Origin: Brachyspira pilosicoli P43/6/78
Lineage (GTDB): Bacteria; Spirochaetota; Brachyspiria; Brachyspirales; Brachyspiraceae
Direction: 5' to 3'
Assembly: GCF_000325665.1 (NCBI RefSeq)
Contig: NC_019908.1
Span: forward strand, 2,480,001-2,544,000
Length of the DNA: 64,000 bases
Position 1 is the first letter of the stretch. Every line of letters begins with the position of its first letter. A program made the position numbers and the translations under genes. Of this stretch, positions 19,101 through 27,595 are shown in pieces. Below the pieces are notes generated by a model. That model made no database searches. It was given only the letters and a program-made list of their open reading frames with translations, and was not told where the DNA came from.

Positions 19101-22100
19101 CAAAATGAACTTAATGAACTTCTTATTGCTGCTTGCTACTTAAAACTTGAAGATTATAACAATGCATTAAAATACTGTGATAATGTGAAGGCAAAAATAG
19201 ATAGTTTGGATTCTTCTTCATATAATCCAAATTATGTAAGTATTACTTTATATGGTGCTAATATCAATGTTGTAAACTTAGGGTTAGCTTCTTTTGGAGG
19301 ATATATACCGGGTGAGCCTCTTAATGTTGATAAACAGCAGATGCTTTATTCTATATATCAAGAGCTTTATGAGAAGATGGGAAGATATTCAGAGTCAAGA
19401 GATGCTTTATCTTCTTATAGAAATTATATTATTAAAGATAAGCCTAAAAAATCAATACAGCCTTTAATGCTTGCTACCTACTACAACAATGAAGGTTATT
19501 TATATTATAGGCAGGGCTCTGTTTCTAATTCTATTATGTCTTTTAGAAAGTCTATAGAAGAATACAGAAAAACTATAAACTCTAATGCCCTTAATAATAA
19601 TCCTAGTTTAATATACGAAAATGCTCAAAATGATGCTAAAAACTATTTGAGCTTATCATCGCTTTATTTAAGATATTTATCTCAAAATGATTTAACTGCT
19701 ATAAGAAGAGAGTTTTTTATGGAGCTCTTTAACACTACAAAAACTCTTCAGGTGCTTTCTACAAATAACAGCGTAAGCTCTAAAGACAGATTATTATTAT
19801 ATTCACATATAGCAGCTTTTCAATATATAATGGCTTTGAAGCTTACTTCTGAAGCTAATGATTTAATGCTTAACAGAAAGAAAAATAATGACGGCTCTTT
19901 GGATATGAGCATGCATGATGTTAATGTTCAAAGACTTTATATGCTAAAAAATGCTATAGATAGATATAAATATATTCTCTCATCAAACTCAAACTTCCCT
20001 GTGGACTTAAAGACTGAAATTATTATTCGATACAATTTAGCTAAAGCCTATGAGCTTGCGGGAAATATTGAAGAGGCTGCGAGGGAATATATATCTGCTT
20101 TTTCTAAGGCTAAAGTTAATGCTTTTGCAGTTGAGGAGATTGCTATACTTACTACTTTAATAGATTTTAGTGAGAAGTATAGAGATATTTATCCTGACAG
20201 TCTTGATGAGCCTGTAATGTATGTGTTTAGAATATTACAGAGATTAAGAGAAAGTGTGTTTATGATTACTTTTGTAGAAGAAAATAATCTCATACTGCAA
20301 GAAGCAAGGTATAAAGTAATAGAGTTTTTGGAAGGCAATTATCCTGATGCGAGCATTAATATACTTGCTATGTTTGATGCAATAGACATGCGTAGGAAGT
20401 TTTTAGATAAAAGACTCTATACACTCGGAGAGAATAATTATTATCTTAGAGATTATTATAAACTATATGAAAAAGCTCTCTATGCTTATCAAAAATATTT
20501 GTCTGCAGTAACAGCTAATTATGACAAAAAGCTTGAAGAATCATCTCTAAAAGAAATTACAGAATATGAAAAAGAGGCTATTAAAACTTTTGAAAATACG
20601 CCTATAAAAAATATAGTAATTTGCGATGTGAAGGCTACTGATATAGATAAATCAATGCGTAGTGATGAAACTCTAATATGGGATACTTATTTGGGTTATA
20701 GATTTGTGAGGGAGAACAAAAAGACTTATTTCTATTATCAAACTAATGACTTAATAAAAACAAAAGATTATGTTACTCATATTGGTGAGAGTCCTATTGT
20801 TATGAGTAATAATAATGCCTTTGTACGCGAGCTTTATGATTCTACTGAATATATGCTTCCTCCAAAGGTTGCCTATGTTGATAACAGATTAATTTCTTTT
20901 TATAAGGTTAATAGAAATGACAGAAAAAATATAGATATGACTGCCTCTTCTGCAAGCAACACTCTTCTTACAAATAATGTAAACTATGCAGATAATGCAA
21001 ATGATTATAGAGAAAATGATTATATAAAAAATGATGTAAGAGTGATGCAGGTTAATTATGTAGATAATGAAGATGACACTAATATATATACCAATAATAT
21101 AATTACAAACAATGCAGCTACTAATACTCTTCAAGCTACTAACACTGTTCAAGCTACTAATAGAGTGAGAAAGTTTAGGTTTGTGCCTTTTAATGATTTA
21201 TTAACTAATGCCTATGTGCCTTTGGTTGTAGATATCACAGATGCTAAGGCTTCTGATATATCAAACTTAATGAAAAAGAATTTCTATATCCTTTATGCAG
21301 ACAAGAAAACTTTTGATGAAAATAAAGAAGTATTAAAAGAAGTTAATAATATAGCATTAGTAGTAGGAAATTCTAATACATATTCAAGAATAATGTTTTA
21401 TACTAATTATTTCCAAAGTCTTGTAAGCAATTCTTTGGAAGAGAGCATGAAAGGCTATGACAACAATCTATTTACAGTATACGGAAAGCCAGATAACAGC
21501 ATGACAACTCTTTCAAATGAAACTTATAATTTCAAAAGCCGTCTGCTTGCATCATACCAAAAAACGCCTTCTGTTAGCATGATTTCTAATATTATAAGCT
21601 ATTCACAGTCTCCTAATGAGGTTATGGACAATTATGCTTATTTTATAGAAGATAGATATAATGCAAAAGACACCAACACTGCATACAATCTCTCTGAAGA
21701 CGGATATAAATATTTTGCTTCCTCCTACAGTAATATAAGCGATTCTAATGCATACTACTTTATGAAGGCAATGCTTCCTGTTTATAGAAGACTTGGAGAT
21801 GAAGGGGCTGTTAAGGGTGCTAGAAGAGCTTTGCATTTTATGTATCTATACACAAATGAAAATTATCATTTAATAGATGAATACTTTACTCCTCGCACAT
21901 TATCAAGATTCTTAAAATCAGGCGAAACTGTAGAAAATAATGTAAGATACGTAAATTATATAGCACAGAGAACTACAGGCACAAATAAAAATAAAATATT
22001 AGAAATAGCAGTGCTTTATGATTTGATATATGCTAAAACTCCTTTAGATAAAGTAACAAACTTACTCACTCTAATGACAAATACAAATCAAATACTCACA

Positions 22101-23141
22101 GTTGCAAATACAATATTAGATAATAAAACTACAAATGAAGCTAATATATTCTTAACTATGGATTATATTTACGGCAATCAGTATATATTTGAAGCTAATA
22201 CTATTTCATCATTTGCTAATTTATTCTATTCGCTTTATAAGGATAAGCCAAGTTATATATACGGACTTCTAAATAAAATAAGAGTGCCTGAGAGCGATTT
22301 TAGAAAGAATATTTATAATGCATATAACATATTTAGTAATGAAAACACTAATACTATGTTTATATTCTATTCTTATGAAGATGATAAATACACTTCTTAT
22401 AGTTATGTTGTGGGTGATAATGAAGTAAAAAAATCTTCTCTTGTATCTATTGACAAATTAAGAGATAGTTTAACTGCATTTACAAATGCTCCTAATGCTA
22501 ATGAAAGAATGAAAGCATTAAAATCTATAGAGTCCCAAATGCTTCCTTCAGATGTATCCAAAAATGCATCAAGGGTGAATACTGTTTATATTACAGGCTC
22601 TTATCCTAATTTATTTACTATACCTTTTGCTTATTTTAATGACTTTAAGAATGCTGATGTTATAAAGATAAGAGAGTTAAAGTACGTGCCTATGGACGTT
22701 ATTAATGTAGGTAAGGCTAATATTAAATTAAACACTCAAACTAATTTTTACACATCATTAGAGAGTTTAGCTGTTGGTTATGCTGATGGAAAAAGAAAAG
22801 TGCCTCTCACTCACTATATAGGAATAGACACCAACTACAATAAGCCTTACAATAAAGAAGATATATTCCTCTCTCCTGCTAGAAATGCTGATATATTTAA
22901 GTATTTAAGCGACAGAAGCAACAATAAATTAATGTTTACATACAGCACAGATTTATCAGGCGATTATTATACAGCTATGAAGTATTTATATATGAACTTT
23001 GATAATGGCGTTATAGATTCTTACAGATATATTAAAAACAATGCTGTAAACCCTAATATAATAAATGCTTCAGATATGAATACTTTATTTAAAGGAAGCT
23101 ATACTTTATTTGACTATATACTTCCAGGAATACCAAAATAA
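16149..23141 (+). CDS. Giant (2330-residue) lipoprotein with propeller-like and TPR-like regions
   Basis: The signal LLLLPLFILLSCASS gives a lipidated Cys at about residue 16. Residues about 30-240 hold TolB/PD40-like beta-propeller repeats (WVYYSRENAGNTDIFAVDS, YLVFSSTRDDAFSDIYLYK, MIAFVSDREDNIKKLFTV). From about 440 to 1450 there are many helical TPR-like repeats (for example YNIAYDNYQEVLVYNPNDANA, INGAYREYNKAREIFERLGD). The C-terminal 900 residues are less regular; NTVYITGSYPNLFTIPFAYF near 2160 recalls the late part of CHAT protease-like domains, a weak resemblance. It is probably attached to an envelope membrane and acts as a large scaffold. The start has an AAAAGG ribosome-binding site. 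I do not know a characterised relative. Confidence 0.85.
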   Translation: MKLKLLLLPLFILLSCASSQKSADSIFNSRPFLREYKRYSLTSGEGNPVLDSVIDREGTWVYYSRENAGNTDIFAVDSYTLETFRLTRSPGVDSSVSVDSKSKYLVFSSTRDDAFSDIYLYKLVNLGIRTSKNNLENLEQSVVRITDYKGYDTDPEISHNADMIAFVSDREDNIKKLFTVKPNGKEIIKRADIEAASPTFSFNDRHIAFITSKIGEPYSQLAVVDLQANSYITNDIQTNLMILTDTKTFKFNPSFYNNDTIIYFEIANDTDKDGNLTYNDKRRLMSYSLSTGQYYVLEENTSLSTFNVAYESALVGSYVLSTSGTSIVTMGSTKEYFIKDANANDMYNTFVALPYNRKVEVIEKFSEYFPSDEDRGNVSKAYFDVMYQAYTNKNIDIYNTSKNVLTTEYTNTFYGFLALKIDENFDTNDNWLSASYYTTNESIITSNENIVNALSWAGYISANEKYNKNNTNASTLEILNSIIDYDSSKDLYVLISKLYSHSLEDNNYKYPADEDLYNKPYRRKDLIFADRLEIAKDFIKDSKIPYQTIIDNSHPYAPLSVASRLIYLDGLILAKNYDEATNLFQPYMESKNDIMLALGYYANAKILLDKKDDAAYQLLVNAVKSGGKNFEPTYEAKESKRILANYYRTLADNAYNEERYNIAYDNYQEVLVYNPNDANASSRIIESGLRAYSTIESLEQTIAERERTLLSTRYSEHAAHAELANAYYYLANRYYGIAMSKQYDSERYVLSEKKREDGFYLYLNKSFNTIVDKAVSYMDFAIFLYPDEENYYIKKAEMLTFAEALKMQVLQSDKTYKSIMELVPSYKDNNVNNDKYIGYNQLTLQTPNLESEIIDSLIMAKSKIKTKPNVVSIMLANSYLINGRYSDAANEYKEAEVLLNSVGSDKSKAWYHFFYGYSLWMNNDINGAYREYNKAREIFERLGDSEAVYKIVGYTSVAAIEQKDYTKAIESLLERNTIITNNVEQNELNELLIAACYLKLEDYNNALKYCDNVKAKIDSLDSSSYNPNYVSITLYGANINVVNLGLASFGGYIPGEPLNVDKQQMLYSIYQELYEKMGRYSESRDALSSYRNYIIKDKPKKSIQPLMLATYYNNEGYLYYRQGSVSNSIMSFRKSIEEYRKTINSNALNNNPSLIYENAQNDAKNYLSLSSLYLRYLSQNDLTAIRREFFMELFNTTKTLQVLSTNNSVSSKDRLLLYSHIAAFQYIMALKLTSEANDLMLNRKKNNDGSLDMSMHDVNVQRLYMLKNAIDRYKYILSSNSNFPVDLKTEIIIRYNLAKAYELAGNIEEAAREYISAFSKAKVNAFAVEEIAILTTLIDFSEKYRDIYPDSLDEPVMYVFRILQRLRESVFMITFVEENNLILQEARYKVIEFLEGNYPDASINILAMFDAIDMRRKFLDKRLYTLGENNYYLRDYYKLYEKALYAYQKYLSAVTANYDKKLEESSLKEITEYEKEAIKTFENTPIKNIVICDVKATDIDKSMRSDETLIWDTYLGYRFVRENKKTYFYYQTNDLIKTKDYVTHIGESPIVMSNNNAFVRELYDSTEYMLPPKVAYVDNRLISFYKVNRNDRKNIDMTASSASNTLLTNNVNYADNANDYRENDYIKNDVRVMQVNYVDNEDDTNIYTNNIITNNAATNTLQATNTVQATNRVRKFRFVPFNDLLTNAYVPLVVDITDAKASDISNLMKKNFYILYADKKTFDENKEVLKEVNNIALVVGNSNTYSRIMFYTNYFQSLVSNSLEESMKGYDNNLFTVYGKPDNSMTTLSNETYNFKSRLLASYQKTPSVSMISNIISYSQSPNEVMDNYAYFIEDRYNAKDTNTAYNLSEDGYKYFASSYSNISDSNAYYFMKAMLPVYRRLGDEGAVKGARRALHFMYLYTNENYHLIDEYFTPRTLSRFLKSGETVENNVRYVNYIAQRTTGTNKNKILEIAVLYDLIYAKTPLDKVTNLLTLMTNTNQILTVANTILDNKTTNEANIFLTMDYIYGNQYIFEANTISSFANLFYSLYKDKPSYIYGLLNKIRVPESDFRKNIYNAYNIFSNENTNTMFIFYSYEDDKYTSYSYVVGDNEVKKSSLVSIDKLRDSLTAFTNAPNANERMKALKSIESQMLPSDVSKNASRVNTVYITGSYPNLFTIPFAYFNDFKNADVIKIRELKYVPMDVINVGKANIKLNTQTNFYTSLESLAVGYADGKRKVPLTHYIGIDTNYNKPYNKEDIFLSPARNADIFKYLSDRSNNKLMFTYSTDLSGDYYTAMKYLYMNFDNGVIDSYRYIKNNAVNPNIINASDMNTLFKGSYTLFDYILPGIPK

Positions 23142-23175
23142 AAAGCATATTTTTAAGATAAAAACATAATTACAC

Positions 23176-23203
23176 TTGCAAAAAATTATATTTGTTCTAT
23201 ACT
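23176..23203 (+). promoter_or_regulatory. Possible promoter of the TrpR/YerC-type gene
   Basis: TTGCAA (23176-23181), a 16-bp spacer and TATACT (23198-23203) lie about 60 bp before the start codon. Confidence 0.4.
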
Positions 23204-23266
23204 TAACTATATATAAATATCATAAAAAGTAATATTATAATTAATAATATATATATAGGAGTATCA

Positions 23267-23563
23267 ATGGACTTATTAGCACATATTTTAGCAACAGAAA
23301 ATGATGAGAAGTTTATTAAAAGCTTACTTTCAGAACTTTTTACCAAAGATGAGCAGGATATGATTCAGCAAAGGCTAAGGATAGTCACCTTGCTCAGGAG
23401 GAAAATGCCTCAATATGAAATAGCAAAAAGTCTGAATGCTAGTCTCTGTTCCATTACAAGAGGGGCAAGAGAATTAAAAAAACAAGATAGTGCTTTGGCA
23501 GTTATAGTTGATAAATACCTAATGAACAATAAAGAGTTTCAAGAATCCTTAAACAAATCATAA
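23267..23563 (+). CDS. TrpR-like YerC/YecD family DNA-binding protein
   Basis: A 98-residue helical protein of the Trp-repressor fold. LFTKDEQDMIQQRLRIVTLL followed by the helix-turn-helix MPQYEIAKSLNASLCSITRGAREL fits the YerC/YecD group rather than classical TrpR. The ligand and target genes are unknown, and no tryptophan genes are nearby. AGGAG lies 8 bases before the ATG. The 3' end overlaps the convergent hemW gene by 6 bp. Confidence 0.85.
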   Translation: MDLLAHILATENDEKFIKSLLSELFTKDEQDMIQQRLRIVTLLRRKMPQYEIAKSLNASLCSITRGARELKKQDSALAVIVDKYLMNNKEFQESLNKS

Positions 23564-24685
23564 AAATAATAAACTAATCTCATCTGCATAATTAAAATAA
23601 TTTTCTTTTATAGATAAATATTCATCTGTTATAAGAAAATAATTTTTGTTGTTTTTTATAATTGATGAATATTTGTCTTTAAAGTCTTCTTTAAACATTT
23701 TATTATAATTATTTATATTTATGCCTTTTACTGTTCTTAGAGAGAGAAATATAAACTCTTTTTTTTGTGTTTCTCTGTCTATATATTCTATTTCTTTAAT
23801 AGGTTTTTTATTTTGTTTAATGTGTTCAATATATGTTTTTACATTTTTTATATTTTCGTATCTTTCTCTGTTGTAGTATCCTACAGCAGAAGCTCCTAAG
23901 CCTAAATAATTTTTTAGTTTCCAGTAGTTTGAGTTATGTATTGACTCATAATTATTAATAGAGTAGTTTGATATTTCGTATCTTATAAAGCCCAAATCTT
24001 TTAATGTGTTTGAAGATATTTCATAATATTCTACACTTTCATCTTCTTTAGGCAGATAATCTCTCCATTTCTCTTCAAGTGATTTTGTTAGCTCCAAATA
24101 GTAAAGAGATATATGTTTTGTTTTGGGGAGTAATTCTAATGCTTTTAGAATGTCTTTTTTTGTTTGAAGCTTATCATTTAGAGGGAGACCTGATATAAAG
24201 TCAAGGGATATATTTTCTATAGTAGAATTATTTATTATTTTTAGAGCATTTACTATTTCTTCTAACTCTGTATGTCTGTTTATAAGAGACAAAGATTTTT
24301 CATTGAATGTTTGAAGACCTAGAGATATTCTTATATTGTCTATACTTTCTAAAAAATTAATATATTCACTGTTTATATCATTAATGTTTGATTCTATTGT
24401 TATTTCTTTTATTAGTTTTATGTCTTGATAATTTTTAAGAATGTTTAATATGTTGTCTAATAAATATTTAAGTAAATTAGTGTTTAATACTGAAGGCGTG
24501 CCTCCTCCAAAGTATATTGTATTTATCTCTTCATTATAATCATCTATTCTTAATTTTAATTCTTCAATTAATGCATCAGCATAGTTTTTATATATTTCTT
24601 TTTCATTCATATTAACAACAGAAAAAAAATTGCAGTAGCTGCATTTGTATGTACAGAAGGGTATATGAATGTAGAGGCCTGACAT
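23558..24685 (-). CDS. hemW: HemW-type radical SAM protein (heme chaperone family)
   Basis: A 375-residue protein. Near the N-terminus, YIHIPFCTYKCSYCNFF provides the CxxxCxxC motif for the radical-SAM iron-sulfur cluster. TIYFGGGTPSVLN is the next family block, followed by SLGLQTFNEKSLSLINR and LDFISGLPL. Proteins with this layout were long labelled oxygen-independent coproporphyrinogen III oxidase, but HemW lacks that activity and delivers heme. The start codon overlaps the stop of the sigma factor gene (TAATG), so the two are translationally coupled. It is the last gene of the minus-strand operon REC-LpxC / sigma / hemW. Confidence 0.88.
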   Translation of the reverse strand: MSGLYIHIPFCTYKCSYCNFFSVVNMNEKEIYKNYADALIEELKLRIDDYNEEINTIYFGGGTPSVLNTNLLKYLLDNILNILKNYQDIKLIKEITIESNINDINSEYINFLESIDNIRISLGLQTFNEKSLSLINRHTELEEIVNALKIINNSTIENISLDFISGLPLNDKLQTKKDILKALELLPKTKHISLYYLELTKSLEEKWRDYLPKEDESVEYYEISSNTLKDLGFIRYEISNYSINNYESIHNSNYWKLKNYLGLGASAVGYYNRERYENIKNVKTYIEHIKQNKKPIKEIEYIDRETQKKEFIFLSLRTVKGININNYNKMFKEDFKDKYSSIIKNNKNYFLITDEYLSIKENYFNYADEISLLFL

Positions 24686-25539
24686 TAGTTTAAGAAATCT
24701 TTAAGAGAGCTATATCTTTTGGAATGCATTTTTTTAAGAGCCTTTTTTTCTATCTGCCTTATACGCTCTTTTGTAAATGAATACTTCTCTCCAACTTCTT
24801 TTAATGTTTTTTTCTCTTGGTCAAGACCGTATCTTGCATTGATTATTTCTTTTTCTATATCAGAAAGCTCTTCCATAGCGATTTTTAATTCTTCAGTAAG
24901 CTCTTTATCAGATAATATATCTTCTACAGTTTTGCTGTTTTTATCTTCAACTACATCAGCCAATCTATCTTTAACACCGTCCATATTAAAATCTTTTTCA
25001 AGCGACACATATTCATTATTCATAGACATAATATTTCTAATTTCTCTAGGCTCTTTTTTTAATATAGCCGCCAAATCCTCAACATCAGGCATATGACCAG
25101 TTTTGTAGTAGCATTGATGAACAGCCCTCTCCAAATCCACCAAATCCATAGCCTTATTCAAAGGAAGCCTTATTAGTCTTGATTTTTCATTTATAGCCCT
25201 TAATATGCTCTGCCTTATCCAATAAACAGCATAAGAAATAAAATGATATCCCTTGTCTGGGTCAAATCTGTCTGTAGCTATTATAAGACCTAAATTGCCT
25301 TCGCCTATCAAATCCTCTAAAAGTAAACCGCTGTTTTTATACTGCTTGGCAATGCTTATTACAAACCTTAAATTGCTTCTTATAAGTTTAGCCCTAGCTT
25401 GAGAATCGCCTTTTTTTAATCTTTGAGTTAATTCTATTTCCTCTTCTCTAGTAAGAAGTTTCTCTCTCTTGGCATCTGCAAAATATAAGGATATATTATT
25501 ATTTTCTTCTATATTACTCTTTGTTCTACTATTTGGCAT
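24685..25539 (-). CDS. Alternative sigma-70 factor of the RpoD/RpoS type
   Basis: A 284-residue sigma factor. Region 1.2 (REKLLTREEEIELTQRLKKGD) is followed by region 2 with LIRSNLRFVISIAKQY, EDLIGEGNLGLIIATDRFDP and YAVYWIRQSILRAI. A linker and region 3 come next, then region 4 with VGEKYSFTKERIRQIEKKAL. It lacks the long N-terminal region of primary sigma factors, so it is more likely an alternative RpoS/RpoH-like factor. The stop overlaps the hemW start. It lies 17 bp downstream of the REC-LpxC gene, an unusual pairing that links envelope lipid synthesis to a transcription programme. The target promoters are unknown. Confidence 0.9.
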   Translation of the reverse strand: MPNSRTKSNIEENNNISLYFADAKREKLLTREEEIELTQRLKKGDSQARAKLIRSNLRFVISIAKQYKNSGLLLEDLIGEGNLGLIIATDRFDPDKGYHFISYAVYWIRQSILRAINEKSRLIRLPLNKAMDLVDLERAVHQCYYKTGHMPDVEDLAAILKKEPREIRNIMSMNNEYVSLEKDFNMDGVKDRLADVVEDKNSKTVEDILSDKELTEELKIAMEELSDIEKEIINARYGLDQEKKTLKEVGEKYSFTKERIRQIEKKALKKMHSKRYSSLKDFLN

Positions 25540-25556
25540 TAATTTTATGCTGTCCT

Positions 25557-26837
25557 TTATAAATATCTATTAGCAAGGTCATGTACTACAGAATGGTTAA
25601 AGGAATGTGAAGATTTATTAGCCACAACCCTTCCTATTATAGGTCTTCCTAATATATACAAGTCTCCTATTATATCTAAAATCTTATGTCTTACAAACTC
25701 ATTATCGAAATGAAGTTTAGTATTAATAACCTTTCCGTCGCAAAGCAGTATATGGCTTCCTATCATACCGCTTCCAGCCATACCCATCTTCTGAGCATAA
25801 TCAATATTGTCTATAGTGTTAAAAGACCTAGCCCTTCCTACTTCCTCAGTAAACTGCTCGAAATTGTCAAACTTGTATGTATACTCCTGAACACCAATAG
25901 TGCCGGCAAAATCTATACGCAAGCTCACCTCAAGACCATTATATGGAGAAAGTATTATGTAAGTTTCATTATCATTAACATTGCCATAAGTAAGAGTTTC
26001 ATCTATCACTATAGGCTCTATATAATCATCTTGCTCAACAAAACCAGCCTCTTTCAAAGCATCGCAAAATACCAAAGCAGAACCATCAACATTAGGAACT
26101 TCTCCGTCGCATTTTACTATTAAATTTGTTATTCCCATCATATGAAGTGCCGCTAAGAAATGCTCAGTTGTTTTTATATATCTGTTTCCTGCCACCAATG
26201 CAGTAGAGTTTACCGCTCCTGATTTATCTTTTGAAAGTATATTTGTGTGGTCTAGTTTTATTTGAGTATTTGTATTGATATCAACAAAAACTATGCCTGT
26301 ATTTACTTCAGCAGGTACTAAAGTAAGAGCTGTTTTTCTTCCTTCCATTAGAGCAAAACCGCTTACTACTATACTTTTAGCAATAGTTCTTTGTTTTACT
26401 TTATATTTATTATTAGTTTTATGATGATGTGTATTGTTGTTGTTTGATGTATTATTTTCTATGCTGTTTTCATTCTTTTTAAATATTTCATCGCAAGAAG
26501 ATAATAATTTGCTTACACTAATAGGCTTTTCCAAAAAGTCATAAGCCCCCATTTTAGTAGCCCTTACAGCAGTTTCAACCCCCGCATGTCCGCTCATCAT
26601 TATCACAGCAGTATCAGGATATTTCTCTTTTATGTTTGATAATATATCCAAACCATCTACATTAGGAAGCCATACATCTAAAAATACTAAATCTACTTTT
26701 TTACTCTCAAATGTTTTTAAAGCTTCTTCGTAGTTTTTAGCAATATCAACATCATATCCTTCATCTTCTAATACATTCTTACAAGCATTTAAAATATCTT
26801 CTTCATCATCTATTATTAATATATTGTTTTTTATCAT
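25557..26837 (-). CDS. lpxC: Fusion of a response-regulator receiver domain to LpxC
   Basis: A 426-residue protein. Residues 1-120 are a complete receiver domain with Asp10/Asp11, phospho-acceptor Asp54 in FLDVWLP, Ser82 and Lys104 in EKPIS. Residues about 121-145 are an Asn/His-rich linker. From about 148 to 426 it is LpxC, the zinc deacetylase for the committed step of lipid A synthesis (VKQRTIAKSIVVSG, then TTEHFLAAL with Glu225 and His226, HKILDIIGD with zinc ligands His384 and Asp388, and catalytic His411 in KSSHSFNH). The usual GLHTG block near the LpxC start reads ALMEG here. It is the first gene of an operon with a sigma factor and hemW. No sensor kinase is nearby. Confidence 0.93.
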   Translation of the reverse strand: MIKNNILIIDDEEDILNACKNVLEDEGYDVDIAKNYEEALKTFESKKVDLVFLDVWLPNVDGLDILSNIKEKYPDTAVIMMSGHAGVETAVRATKMGAYDFLEKPISVSKLLSSCDEIFKKNENSIENNTSNNNNTHHHKTNNKYKVKQRTIAKSIVVSGFALMEGRKTALTLVPAEVNTGIVFVDINTNTQIKLDHTNILSKDKSGAVNSTALVAGNRYIKTTEHFLAALHMMGITNLIVKCDGEVPNVDGSALVFCDALKEAGFVEQDDYIEPIVIDETLTYGNVNDNETYIILSPYNGLEVSLRIDFAGTIGVQEYTYKFDNFEQFTEEVGRARSFNTIDNIDYAQKMGMAGSGMIGSHILLCDGKVINTKLHFDNEFVRHKILDIIGDLYILGRPIIGRVVANKSSHSFNHSVVHDLANRYL

Positions 26838-26955
26838 AATTCAATTTTCCTACTCCAAATATAATATTATATTAACCATATAAAATCAATATACTATATT
26901 TATAATTTATCGGAATTATGTTAATAATATATTATTTATAGTTTTTCAATATTTT

Positions 26956-27382
26956 TTATTTATTTGCTTTTCCTAGCTTTTTAAGTAAAATGATTAATTC
27001 TTCACTTTCTTTATCTGTTAAAGGATTTAATTTTTTCTAAGAAATCAGCATGAACAGGAAATACATTTTGCATAATTTTTTTACCGGTTTTTGTTAAAGA
27101 AATCTCTACAAATCTTTTATCTAATTCCCCTTCTTTTTTAGATATGAATCCTCTTTTTATGAGTTTGTCAATTGTATATGCTGTTGTTGCTGTAGTCAGC
27201 AATATTTTCTCGGATAGTTCTTGTACATTTACAACACTTTTTTTATTATATAAATATTCTAAAGCTCCGAACTCGCTTCCTGAAAAACCTAAAGATTTTA
27301 TATTAGCTTTTACTTTTTTTATGTATGAGTTATGAGCCTTAGATAAAATTACAACAAGTTTTAAACTATTACTAGTATTCAT
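26956..27382 (-). CDS. MarR-family transcriptional regulator (C-terminal tail shifted out of frame)
   Basis: A winged helix-turn-helix regulator. SEFGALEYLYNKKSVVNVQELSEKILLTT leads into the recognition region and the wing (SKKEGELDKRFVEISLTKTGKK). The start is ATG 27382 with AGGAAG upstream. As given, the frame stops at 27011 after KIKSFNR. Removing one base from the six-base run at 27031-27036 restores the usual C-terminal helix (LEKLNPLTDKESEELIILLKKLGKANK) and a length of about 141 residues, ending at 26956. It faces the acid-utilisation operon, whose promoter carries a 44-bp perfect palindrome, so it is the likely local repressor. Its ligand may be an acyl-CoA or carboxylate, by inference. 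Confidence 0.85.
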
Positions 27383-27498
27383 ATACAAACTTCCTAAAAT
27401 CTTTTTTTGAATTATATAAAAAATTATTTAATTTGTCAAAATAAATTTTTCTATAAATTAAAATTAATAAAAAATATTTTATGAAATTCAATATTTTA

Positions 27499-27527
27499 TT
27501 GACAATAGAATATTTTTTGACTATATT
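27499..27527 (+). promoter_or_regulatory. Promoter of the acid-utilisation operon
   Basis: TTGACA (27499-27504), a 17-bp spacer and TATATT (27522-27527) place the transcription start at about 27534, inside the 44-bp palindrome. A second TTGACT at 27517 has no convincing -10 partner. Confidence 0.7.
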
Positions 27528-27568
27528 ATATATAAATCAATTAGAATTCTAATTGATTTATATATAAT
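27525..27568. promoter_or_regulatory. 44-bp perfect palindrome, likely MarR operator
   Basis: The sequence from 27525 to 27568 equals its own reverse complement, centred on GAATTC at 27544-27549, with inner arms AAATCAATTA and TAATTGATTT. It overlaps the -10 box and transcription start of the operon, where a bound dimer would block RNA polymerase. It is the only strong dyad between the marR gene and the operon. Confidence 0.75.
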
Positions 27569-27595
27569 TATCCTTAAGTATATGTGAGGTATTTT

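Noticed and set aside
24719-25096. 125-residue plus-strand frame opposite the sigma factor gene
   Set aside because: It is the complement of strongly conserved sigma-factor coding sequence, so it is a shadow frame.
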